Origin: an uncultured Prevotella sp.
GTDB lineage: Bacteria > Bacteroidota > Bacteroidia > Bacteroidales > Bacteroidaceae
Assembly: GCA_944319945.1 (NCBI GenBank)
Contig: CALUFN010000014.1
Coordinates: 1-52,776, forward strand
DNA: 52,776 nucleotides
Direction: 5' to 3'
Under the pieces are notes generated by a model. It was given only the letters and a program-made list of their open reading frames with translations. It had not been told where the DNA came from and made no database searches. Numbering within the stretch: position 1 is the stretch's first letter; every line of letters begins with the position of its first letter. This document shows positions 38,928 to 45,986 of this stretch, one piece after another. Both the position numbers and the translations under genes were made by a program.

Positions 38928-39995
38928 ATGGCAGAAGATTACATTGACGACATAGACATCGAGGACGAGGAAGGGCAACAGTTGTACGAGCATCTGCGCG
39001 TCGTCGTTGACAAGGGACAGGAGCCTTTGCGCATCGACAAGTTCATGCTGAAGAAGCTGCAGCACACCAGCCGCAACCGCATACAGCGCGCGGCCGATGC
39101 CGGTTTCGTGCACGTCAACGACCGCCCGGTCAAGAGCAACTACCGCGTGCGTCCCTTCGACGTCATCACATTGATGCTCGACCGCCCTCAATACGACAAC
39201 ACCATAGAGCCGGAGGACATTCCCTTGAACGTCGTTTATGAGGATACCGACGTGCTGGTGGTGAACAAGCCGGCGGGGCTTGTGGTGCATCCGGGATGCG
39301 GAAACTATCACGGCACGCTGGTGAACGCCGTGGCCTGGCACCTGAAAGACGTGCCTACGTATGATCCAAACGACCCCGAAGTGGGGCTTGTGCACCGCAT
39401 TGACAAGGACACGAGCGGACTTCTAGTCATCGCCAAGACGCCGATTGCAAAGACAAAGCTAAGCCTTCAGTTTTTCAACAAGACCACCCACCGCAGCTAC
39501 AACGCCCTCGTGTGGGGCAACTTCACCGAAGACGAAGGACGCATAGAGGGTAACATAGCCCGCGACCCGAAGGACCGGATGCGTATGGCAGTGTTTCCGC
39601 CCGACTCGGGCGTAGGCAAGCGGGCCGTCACTCATTACCGCGTAATCGAGCGTTTCGGTTATGTCACGTTGGTGGAGTGCATCCTCGAGACGGGCCGCAC
39701 CCACCAGATAAGGGCCCACATGCGGCATCTCGGCCACCCGTTGTTTGCCGACGAACGTTACGGGGGCATGGAAATACTGCGCGGCAACCGCACCGGCAGC
39801 TACCGCCAGTTCATAGAGAACTGCTTCAGGATATGTCCCCGGCAGGCGCTTCATGCCAAAACGCTCGGCTTCGTGCATCCTACCACGGGCGAGCAGGTCG
39901 ACTTTACGTCGCATCTCCCCGTCGACATGGAGATGCTTATATTGAAATGGAGGAAATATATAAACGGAACGAATTTAAATAATGATGTTTTATGA
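38928..39995 (+). CDS. rluD: RluD-type 23S rRNA pseudouridine synthase
   Basis: The 355-residue protein has an N-terminal S4-like RNA-binding domain (LRIDKFMLKKLQHTSRNRIQRAADAGFVHVN). The catalytic domain has VVNKPAGLVVHPGCGNYHGTLVNA and VHRIDKDTSGLLVIAKT, with the catalytic Asp in HRIDKDTSG. TGRTHQIRAHMRHLGHPLFADERYG follows. It modifies uridines in 23S rRNA. Another ATG at 38889 overlaps the PASTA stop, but MAEDYIDDIDIED at 38928 gives the usual acidic start. Its stop overlaps the ddl start in an ATGA junction. Confidence 0.92.
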   Translation: MAEDYIDDIDIEDEEGQQLYEHLRVVVDKGQEPLRIDKFMLKKLQHTSRNRIQRAADAGFVHVNDRPVKSNYRVRPFDVITLMLDRPQYDNTIEPEDIPLNVVYEDTDVLVVNKPAGLVVHPGCGNYHGTLVNAVAWHLKDVPTYDPNDPEVGLVHRIDKDTSGLLVIAKTPIAKTKLSLQFFNKTTHRSYNALVWGNFTEDEGRIEGNIARDPKDRMRMAVFPPDSGVGKRAVTHYRVIERFGYVTLVECILETGRTHQIRAHMRHLGHPLFADERYGGMEILRGNRTGSYRQFIENCFRICPRQALHAKTLGFVHPTTGEQVDFTSHLPVDMEMLILKWRKYINGTNLNNDVL

Positions 39996-41008
39996 AAAAT
40001 CTTAAGAGAACTATTGCCATAGTCTGCGGGGGCGATTCCTCTGAGTATGGTGTCTCTTTACGCTCTGCACAAGGGCTTTATTCATTTTTCGACAAGGAGA
40101 GGTACGACGTTTACATCGTCGTAGTGAGAGGTCTTGACTGGCATGTCAACCTCCCCGACGGCACTACAGCTCCTATCGACCGCAACGACTTCTCGTTCAT
40201 GCAGGACGGTAAGCTCGTACAATTCGATTACGCTTACATCACGATACACGGCACGCCGGGCGAGAACGGCATAATGCAGGGATACTTCGAGCTTGTGCAC
40301 GTGCCTTATTCTACGAGCGGAGTGCTCGTTGAGGCTTTGACGTTCAACAAGTTCGTGCTCAACCAATACCTTCGCGGCTACGGCGTGCGGGTGGCTGACA
40401 GCCTGCTGATACGCAAGGGGTATGAGGAAATCGTCAGTGACGACGAGATAGAGGAGCGCATCGGCATGCCCTGCTTCGTAAAGCCGGCGGCCGACGGTAG
40501 CAGCTTCGGAGTGTCTAAGGTGAAGAACAAGGACCAGCTTGCTCCGGCCATACGTAAGGCCATGCTCGAGAGCGAAGACGTGATGGTGGAGCAGTTCATC
40601 GAAGGCACCGAAATCTCGATAGGCTGCTACAAAACTCATGAAAAGAGCGTAGTGCTGCCTGCTACGGAAGTTGTCACGCAGCATGAGTTCTTCGACTATG
40701 ATGCTAAGTACAACGGACAGGTGCAGGAGATAACGCCGGCGCGCCTGAAGCCCGAGACTGCTAAGCGCGTTGAGGAGATAACAAGCCAAATCTACGACAT
40801 ACTGCACTGCAACGGCATGATACGCATCGACTATATCATCAGCCGAGGCACGGGCAGCGACGGCAAGGAGGTTGACAAGGTGAACATGATCGAAATCAAC
40901 ACCACTCCCGGCATGACGGCCACCAGCTTCATACCGCAGCAGGTCAAGGCGGCAGGTCTGAACATTACGGACGTGCTGACCGACATCGTAGAAAACCAGT
41001 TCAGGTAA
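39992..41008 (+). CDS. ddl: D-alanine--D-alanine ligase
   Basis: The 338-residue ATP-grasp ligase makes D-Ala-D-Ala for peptidoglycan. It has the N-terminal IAIVCGGDSSEYGVSLRSAQG, HGTPGENGIMQGYFELVHVPYSTSG, PCFVKPAADGSSFGVSKV and MIEINTTPGMTATSFIPQQ, all expected Ddl motifs. The ATG overlaps the rluD stop (ATGA), so translation is coupled. It supplies the dipeptide used by MurF, encoded elsewhere in this window. Confidence 0.95.
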   Translation: MKNLKRTIAIVCGGDSSEYGVSLRSAQGLYSFFDKERYDVYIVVVRGLDWHVNLPDGTTAPIDRNDFSFMQDGKLVQFDYAYITIHGTPGENGIMQGYFELVHVPYSTSGVLVEALTFNKFVLNQYLRGYGVRVADSLLIRKGYEEIVSDDEIEERIGMPCFVKPAADGSSFGVSKVKNKDQLAPAIRKAMLESEDVMVEQFIEGTEISIGCYKTHEKSVVLPATEVVTQHEFFDYDAKYNGQVQEITPARLKPETAKRVEEITSQIYDILHCNGMIRIDYIISRGTGSDGKEVDKVNMIEINTTPGMTATSFIPQQVKAAGLNITDVLTDIVENQFR

Positions 41009-41019
41009 AATCCTAAAGT

Positions 41020-41143
41020 AGTAGTTAAAGCCGTTAAGGTAGTCAGAGTAGTTAAAGTCAATACTTTTATTGCAAGGCAGGGTCGATATGCGTCGATGGT
41101 ATTGGCTTTAACTACTCTGACTACCTTAACTGTTTTAACTACT
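41020..41143. repeat. longest inverted repeat in the window (45-nt arms) after ddl
   Basis: Arms 41020-41064 and 41099-41143 match over 45 nt with about three mismatches and a 34-nt loop. The arms repeat AGTAGTTAAAG-like words. It fills almost the whole ddl-acyltransferase gap. Confidence 0.8.
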
Positions 41144-41165
41144 TGACGACAAAAACATACACACT

Positions 41166-42320
41166 ATGAAAGTTCCCGTTGAATTTGACGGCATCCGTCC
41201 TTTTGAGCCGGAAGAGTTGCCCCAGGTATTCGAGCGCTTGCTCGCTGACGGGCAGTTCAGGCAGGTTTTGGCTTTTGCCATGCCCGGAGTGCCGTTTGGC
41301 AAGGTGCGCGAGAAGATGCTTTCGTGCAAGACCAATCTTGAGTTTCAGCTTTCTTTCTGTTACGGATTCGTGCAATTCCTGGTCGACAAGCTCACTTTGG
41401 GCTGCGACATGGACGCTTCGGCGGTCGACGTTGAGGGGCGTTACACCTTCGTGAGCAACCACCGCGACATAGTGCTTGATTCGGGATTTCTCGACAAGCT
41501 GCTCATCGATGCGGGTTTCAAGACCACGTGCGAGATAGCCATAGGCGACAACCTGCTCTCGCTGCCGTGGGTGAAAGACCTGGTAAGGGTGAACAAGTCG
41601 TTCATCGTAAGGCGCGGACTGACGCCGAGGGGGACGCTCGCTGCCAGCCGGCTGATGTCAGACTACATGCGCTTCGTGATCGAGGAAAAGCACGATAACA
41701 TCTGGATCGCCCAGCGCGAGGGGCGTGCCAAAGACTCTGACGACCGCACCCAGCCGGCCTTGCTCAAGATGATGGCTCTAGGCAGCGGTCGCGAAAGCGT
41801 GCAGCAGAAGCTGAGCCGGCTGCACATAGTGCCGCTGGCGATATCTTACGAGTACGATCCGTGCGACTACCTGAAGGCGAGGGAGTTTCAGCTTAAGCGT
41901 GACAATCCCGCCTGGAAGAAGTCGGCCGAAGACGACGTGGTAAGCATGCGCACGGGAATAATGGGCTATAAGGGCCACGTGCACTATCAGTGTGCGCCGT
42001 GCATAGACGCTTGGCTCGGCGGGCTTGATCCCGACATGCCCAAGACGGAGGTGTTCGACGTGATAGCGGCGCACATCGACCACGAGATACATCGCAACTA
42101 TAGGCTTTATCCCTCTAACTACATCGCGCTCGACATGCTTCGCGGCGACGACGCCAACGCAGGCCGCTACACGGCCGACGACCGTGCCGTATTCGAGAAA
42201 TACCTTGCCGGCCAGTTGGCGAAGATCGACCTGCCCGACAAGGATGAGCCGTATCTTACTGAGCGCATGCTTACGATGTACGCCAATCCTGCCGTTAACT
42301 TTATCAAGGCTACCGAATGA
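41166..42320 (+). CDS. 1-acylglycerol-3-phosphate acyltransferase-like protein
   Basis: The 384-residue protein has FVSNHRDIVLDSGFLDKLLID, a variant of the acyltransferase HX4D motif, here with five residues between His and the second Asp. FIVRRGLTPRGTL and WIAQREGRAKDSDDRTQ follow, corresponding to acyltransferase blocks II and III. It lacks clear membrane helices. It probably transfers acyl chains to glycerol-3-phosphate derivatives. The gene follows ddl, an order I recall from other Bacteroides-type genomes, and overlaps the nigD-like gene by an ATGA junction. Confidence 0.82.
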   Translation: MKVPVEFDGIRPFEPEELPQVFERLLADGQFRQVLAFAMPGVPFGKVREKMLSCKTNLEFQLSFCYGFVQFLVDKLTLGCDMDASAVDVEGRYTFVSNHRDIVLDSGFLDKLLIDAGFKTTCEIAIGDNLLSLPWVKDLVRVNKSFIVRRGLTPRGTLAASRLMSDYMRFVIEEKHDNIWIAQREGRAKDSDDRTQPALLKMMALGSGRESVQQKLSRLHIVPLAISYEYDPCDYLKAREFQLKRDNPAWKKSAEDDVVSMRTGIMGYKGHVHYQCAPCIDAWLGGLDPDMPKTEVFDVIAAHIDHEIHRNYRLYPSNYIALDMLRGDDANAGRYTADDRAVFEKYLAGQLAKIDLPDKDEPYLTERMLTMYANPAVNFIKATE

Positions 42321-43009
42321 AGCTGCTCTTGAGACTTGCCCTCTTGGCCCTGCTACCGTTGCTTTCGGCGTGCGAAAACGAGGCTTACGACACGGGCGAC
42401 GGAGCCCTTTCGGCCATGCGGGCCGACTTTGTCGTGGCCGAGACCGACGCCGACGCACGTATGACGGGCTTCGAGACCGACGGCGGAGAGCGGTTGAGGC
42501 TCGCTTCGCCCGTAGCCGTAGACTGGATGGACCGGCCCGACACCGTGTATCGTGCGCTGCTATATTATAATAAGGTGACGGCCGCCGACGGCTCAGCCGC
42601 AGCCGAACCGCTCAGCATGACGCAGGTGTTGGTGCTGCCGGTGGTTAACGCTGCCGACTTGGCCGTGCAGCCAAAGAAGGACCCCGTGACCTTCGTCAGC
42701 TCGTGGACGAGCGCCAACGGCCGTTATCTCAACCTCGAACTGCTCGTGAAGACGGGCAAGACTGACGACGGCTACGGCACCCAGTCGGTAGGCATGGTGT
42801 GCGACAGCGTGACCGCCGACGCCGCCGGGCGACGCACCGTATGGCTCAGCCTGACCCACGACCAAAGCGGCGTGCCCGAGTATTACAGCACTGAGGCCTA
42901 CGTCAGCGTGCCCGTGTCGGCCTTGCCGGTGAGCCCTGTCGAGGGCGACGAGGTGAGGATCGGCGTCTGCACTTACGACGGACTGACGGTACGCTCGTTC
43001 GGATTCTAA
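42317..43009 (+). CDS. NigD-like lipoprotein
   Basis: The 230-residue protein begins with a lipoprotein signal (LLALLPLLSACENEAYDTGDG) with the lipobox cysteine in LSAC. The body is beta-rich: ADFVVAETDADARMTGFETDGGERL, RALLYYNKV and KKDPVTFVSSWTSANGRYLNLELLVKTG. This pattern fits NigD-like proteins, which occur in Bacteroidota and whose function is not established. It overlaps the acyltransferase gene in an ATGA junction and is followed by a GC-rich terminator. Confidence 0.8.
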   Translation: MKLLLRLALLALLPLLSACENEAYDTGDGALSAMRADFVVAETDADARMTGFETDGGERLRLASPVAVDWMDRPDTVYRALLYYNKVTAADGSAAAEPLSMTQVLVLPVVNAADLAVQPKKDPVTFVSSWTSANGRYLNLELLVKTGKTDDGYGTQSVGMVCDSVTADAAGRRTVWLSLTHDQSGVPEYYSTEAYVSVPVSALPVSPVEGDEVRIGVCTYDGLTVRSFGF

Positions 43010-43036
43010 ACTCTGTTATTATTCTTCATAATGCGG

Positions 43037-43076
43037 GGAGCCGCCTGCGCGAGTCATCGTGCGGCGGCTCCTTTTT
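43037..43076 (+). terminator. Rho-independent terminator after the nigD-like gene
   Basis: GGAGCCGCC (43037-43045) pairs with GGCGGCTCC (43063-43071), followed by TTTTTCGTT. Confidence 0.85.
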
Positions 43077-43102
43077 CGTTGGTCTTACGTTGCAGATTTT
43101 CA

Positions 43103-43200
43103 AGAAGCATCCTTTTGCACGCTAAAAGGAGGCCTTTGGCAGACTGAAAGGTTACCTTTTACGACGTGAAAGGATGCCTTTCGCAACGTGCTTATTATCA
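43103..43200. repeat. four-unit palindromic block 8 with flank element
   Basis: Units begin at 43103 (degenerate left half), 43125, 43147 and 43169 (22-bp period). The flank, read on the minus strand as TGATAATAA, ends the block at 43192-43200 and starts 19 bp from the nearest palindrome. No gene is seen in this 325-bp gap, which also carries the promoter at 43265-43293. Confidence 0.88.
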
Positions 43201-43264
43201 GCGCATTACGGCGACGGCCCCACTCGTTGCGGAATTTTTTGCGGAAAAGTCGTAAAAAACGTGC

Positions 43265-43293
43265 TTCGTGATGTCACAAATAGGTTAACTTTG
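43265..43293 (+). promoter_or_regulatory. promoter of the DUF2807-sigma operon
   Basis: TTCG (43265-43268) and TAACTTTG (43286-43293) are 17 bp apart. The -7 element is exact, while the spacing is short. Confidence 0.55.
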
Positions 43294-43334
43294 CGTAATA
43301 TAAGCAAACGTAAACAGTTAAAATAGTTACAGCT

Positions 43335-44420
43335 ATGGAGATTAAGTTATTTGCTTTTGCCGCCTTAATGGCGGCTTCGGTGCTAACCGCCTGCGGCGGA
43401 ACCGGTAAGAGCGTGGCCGGCTACGGGGCGCAGCATGAATGGTATGACGACGACAACGGCGAGACGGAGAAGACTCTCGGCCTGCGCAACTTCAACGGAA
43501 TAAAGTCTTCCATGTGCGTAGACGTGCGTTACACGCAGGGCAGCGGATACAAGGTTGTGGCGCGCGGCACGTCCCGTGCACTTTCTTTTGCCGACATAAG
43601 CGTGGAAGACGGCCTGATATACGTAAGGTGGAAAGACTCTTTTAGCGGTACCTACCGTACCGGCGTGGACGAGAGGATAACGCTCTTCGTCACGGCTCCA
43701 AAGTTTGAAAAGTTTGAGAGCAACGGTAGTATGACGTTCACTACGGGTACATATAAGGTAGACGAGCTTGACATTGATAACAAGGGCGGCTTTGATCTGA
43801 AGTGCGGTGACATCATAGGCAAGTCGGCCGGTGCTAAGGCTACTATAAGCAGCGGCGGCAGGATAACGATCACTGCGGGGCGTATCAGTCTTGGAGGACT
43901 TGACGTTGCCAGCAGCGGCGCCCTTGAGCTTAGTAACGAAGGCTTGACCGCGCATGATGTGAAATTCTCAAATTACGGACGCATGACGTATTCCGGCGAC
44001 GTAAAGGCCGGGAATGTGGTTATCGAGAGCTCCGGAGCAAGCGATATCACGGCCGGTTTCGACGTGTCGGGCAATTATACGTTTAAAAATTCCGGAGGCA
44101 TGACGTTCAACGGGAACATCTCCGCAAAGAACGTCGACATTGATAATTATGGCGCGTGCGACATAAGCTCAGAGGTGAAAGCCGACATGATGGACTGCTC
44201 GAACGGCGGCCGCTGCAACGGCAGCGTAAGTTTTACCGGCGGCACGCTGAACCTTGATTGCAGCGGCGCGGGCGACTTCGACGTGCGCCTTGACTGCCGC
44301 GAGGTTAAGGCTCAGGCTTACGGGCGGCTTCATCTTACGCTCTCGGGTACGGCCGACAACGTTGACCTTTCGGGCTCGGGCGTGTCAGAGATTAACACGA
44401 GTGGGCTGAATAAGTTTTGA
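43335..44420 (+). CDS. DUF2807 (head-GIN domain) lipoprotein
   Basis: The 361-residue protein starts with a lipoprotein signal ending in VLTACGG. The head-GIN domain begins with RNFNGIKSSMCVDVRYTQGSGYKVVARG. Many short repeating strands follow (KGGFDLKCGD, SSGGRITITAG, SSGALELSNEG, NSGGMTFNGNISAKNVDIDNYGACDIS), typical of the beta-helix-like DUF2807 fold. It should sit in the outer membrane or periplasm. It is the first gene of an operon with an ECF sigma factor and its putative antagonist, so it may be a target or a sensor. Confidence 0.85.
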   Translation: MEIKLFAFAALMAASVLTACGGTGKSVAGYGAQHEWYDDDNGETEKTLGLRNFNGIKSSMCVDVRYTQGSGYKVVARGTSRALSFADISVEDGLIYVRWKDSFSGTYRTGVDERITLFVTAPKFEKFESNGSMTFTTGTYKVDELDIDNKGGFDLKCGDIIGKSAGAKATISSGGRITITAGRISLGGLDVASSGALELSNEGLTAHDVKFSNYGRMTYSGDVKAGNVVIESSGASDITAGFDVSGNYTFKNSGGMTFNGNISAKNVDIDNYGACDISSEVKADMMDCSNGGRCNGSVSFTGGTLNLDCSGAGDFDVRLDCREVKAQAYGRLHLTLSGTADNVDLSGSGVSEINTSGLNKF

Positions 44421-44424
44421 CCTG

Positions 44425-44913
44425 ATGACTGCGAGCGACTTTGAACGGGAGGCTGCCGCCTTGCGCCCCGTGCTGCTGGGCGAGGCGAGAGGCATGCTCG
44501 GCGGTGCCGCCGAGGCTGAAGACGCCGTGCAGGAGGCGCTCTTGAAGCTCTGGGGCATGGCCGGAGAGCTGCGCCTGCCGCTGGGTCCGCTGGCTAAGGT
44601 AGTGGTGCGCAACATGTGCGTAGACCGCCTGCGGCGGCGCAGGACCACGGTCAGCGTAGACGGAGCGGCGCTCTCGGAGCCGTCGGCGGCCGACGCGGGC
44701 GTTGACTCTGACGCCGTTTACGACCGCGTGATGCGCGTGGTCGACTCTCTGCCGGCCGTAGAGCAGGTGGTGCTCCGCCTACGCCACGTCGACGGGATGG
44801 AGTTTGCCGACATCGCCCGGCTCACCGGCAGCACCGAGGCCGCCGTGCGCAAGGCGCTCAGCCGTGCGCGCATGGCCGTGAGAAAACGCTTTATTAACGA
44901 TACTGAGATATGA
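44425..44913 (+). CDS. ECF-type RNA polymerase sigma factor
   Basis: The 162-residue protein has sigma region 2 (GEARGMLGGAAEAEDAVQEALLKLWGM) and region 4 (VEQVVLRLRHVDGMEFADIARLTGSTEAAVRKALSRARMAVRKRF) with a helix-turn-helix. This is the layout of sigma-70 ECF factors. It starts 4 bp after the DUF2807 gene and overlaps the next gene in an ATGA junction, so the group is an operon. The target promoters are unknown. Confidence 0.93.
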   Translation: MTASDFEREAAALRPVLLGEARGMLGGAAEAEDAVQEALLKLWGMAGELRLPLGPLAKVVVRNMCVDRLRRRRTTVSVDGAALSEPSAADAGVDSDAVYDRVMRVVDSLPAVEQVVLRLRHVDGMEFADIARLTGSTEAAVRKALSRARMAVRKRFINDTEI

Positions 44914-45422
44914 AGGATAAGGATGTGAAAGAGGCCGAAAGGCTCATTTCTAAGTTTTTCGACGGCGCAACGACACTTGACGAGGAACGCCGGCTTTACC
45001 GCCTGTTCGGCAGCCGCCGTCTGCCTGCGGGGCTTGAGCGTTACCGCCCCGTGTTCGCCGCTTTCGGCTCCATGGAGCACGCAGGCAGGCGCAGGCCCGC
45101 CATGCTGACCGCGCTGCAGCGTTCCGTCTGTGCCACGGCGGCCGCCCTTGCGCTAGTGTTCGGCCTTACGGTTTACGCCGACTTCCGCGAGGAGCGCATG
45201 CTGGCGCAGGTTTACGGGGGCAGCTACGTGATAGACAACGGCCGGCGCATAGACGACCTCGGGCTGATACGCGCCGACATAGAGAACGCCCTAGGCGAGG
45301 CCGACCGCATTGAGAAGAGGCTCGGCAGTGCCGACGTCGTGAACGAGACCGAGCAAGACGTGCTCGACGGAATATCCGACCCGGCGACGCGCCGGCAGGT
45401 GGAAATGATGTTAAACGAATGA
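44910..45422 (+). CDS. putative anti-sigma factor, single-pass membrane protein
   Basis: The 170-residue protein has a cytoplasmic N-terminal helix pair (EAERLISKFFDGATTLDEERRLYRLFGSRRLPAGLERYRPVF). That segment resembles the sigma-binding part of Bacteroidota anti-sigma proteins. One membrane helix (about residues 75-92, SVCATAAALALVFGLTVYA) leads to a periplasmic, charged C-terminus. Its gene overlaps both the sigma gene and the next gene by four bases. No named domain is recognised; the anti-sigma call rests on position, topology and the N-terminal helices. Confidence 0.7.
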   Translation: MKDKDVKEAERLISKFFDGATTLDEERRLYRLFGSRRLPAGLERYRPVFAAFGSMEHAGRRRPAMLTALQRSVCATAAALALVFGLTVYADFREERMLAQVYGGSYVIDNGRRIDDLGLIRADIENALGEADRIEKRLGSADVVNETEQDVLDGISDPATRRQVEMMLNE

Positions 45423-45847
45423 ATTTTTATGGCTTTATGATACGCAAGTTGATTGTTATATTGGCGATGCTGGCAGGCATTGCTGCCGGGGCCGCCGCAC
45501 AAAACGCCATTGACCGCATGATGGATAACTACTCCGCCGTAGGCGAGAGCAAGTTTACCTCGGCCGTGGAGCGCGACCCGCGCACGCGCAAGGTGAAGAA
45601 GGTGGTCAACGTCTTGGAGCTGCGTTACCGCGGAATAGACGAGTTCTTGAAGACGTTCAGGAGCGAGTCAGGCTCGGGCGACTTCTCAGAGGAGTATTCA
45701 GACGACGGCTGCACGCTCGTGCTTACCGTGCGCAAGGCCTCGCAAAACCGCATTTACATGATGCGCTGTTACGAGCCTTACATTCCGGGGCGGCGCAACA
45801 CGCGCTACGGCCGGGCCAAGATCACGGTGATAGTTAACTATAAGTAG
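45419..45847 (+). CDS. small secreted protein of the sigma operon (possibly DUF5024-like)
   Basis: The 142-residue protein has a signal peptide (MIRKLIVILAMLAGIAAGAAAQ) preceded by a short extension; the ATG at residue 7 may be the real start. The mature part has AIDRMMDNYSAVGESKFTSAVERDPRTRKVKKVVNVLEL and ends RAKITVIVNYK. I associate the 'IDRMM..YS' start with small periplasmic proteins of Bacteroides sigma operons, but the family name is uncertain. It overlaps the putative anti-sigma gene in an ATGA junction and closes the operon. Confidence 0.65.
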   Translation: MNFYGFMIRKLIVILAMLAGIAAGAAAQNAIDRMMDNYSAVGESKFTSAVERDPRTRKVKKVVNVLELRYRGIDEFLKTFRSESGSGDFSEEYSDDGCTLVLTVRKASQNRIYMMRCYEPYIPGRRNTRYGRAKITVIVNYK

Positions 45848-45902
45848 CCGTGCGAGGCGCAGTAGCCGCATGGATAAGTAAGTATGCTTTTTGTTATTGC
45901 CA

Positions 45903-45970
45903 GCGCATCCCGCGCAGTCGGGATACGCCAAACGGAGGCCGTCGCTGATGCTGCGGGGCCTCCGTTTCGT
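45903..45970. terminator. two hairpins between convergent operons
   Basis: GCGCATCCCG pairs with CGGGATACGC (45903-45927, one mismatch). Next to it, AACGGAGGCC (45931-45940) pairs with GGCCTCCGTT (45957-45966), followed by TCGTTT. Together they should stop transcription from both sides. Confidence 0.75.
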
Positions 45971-45986
45971 TTGGTCTGACGTGACG

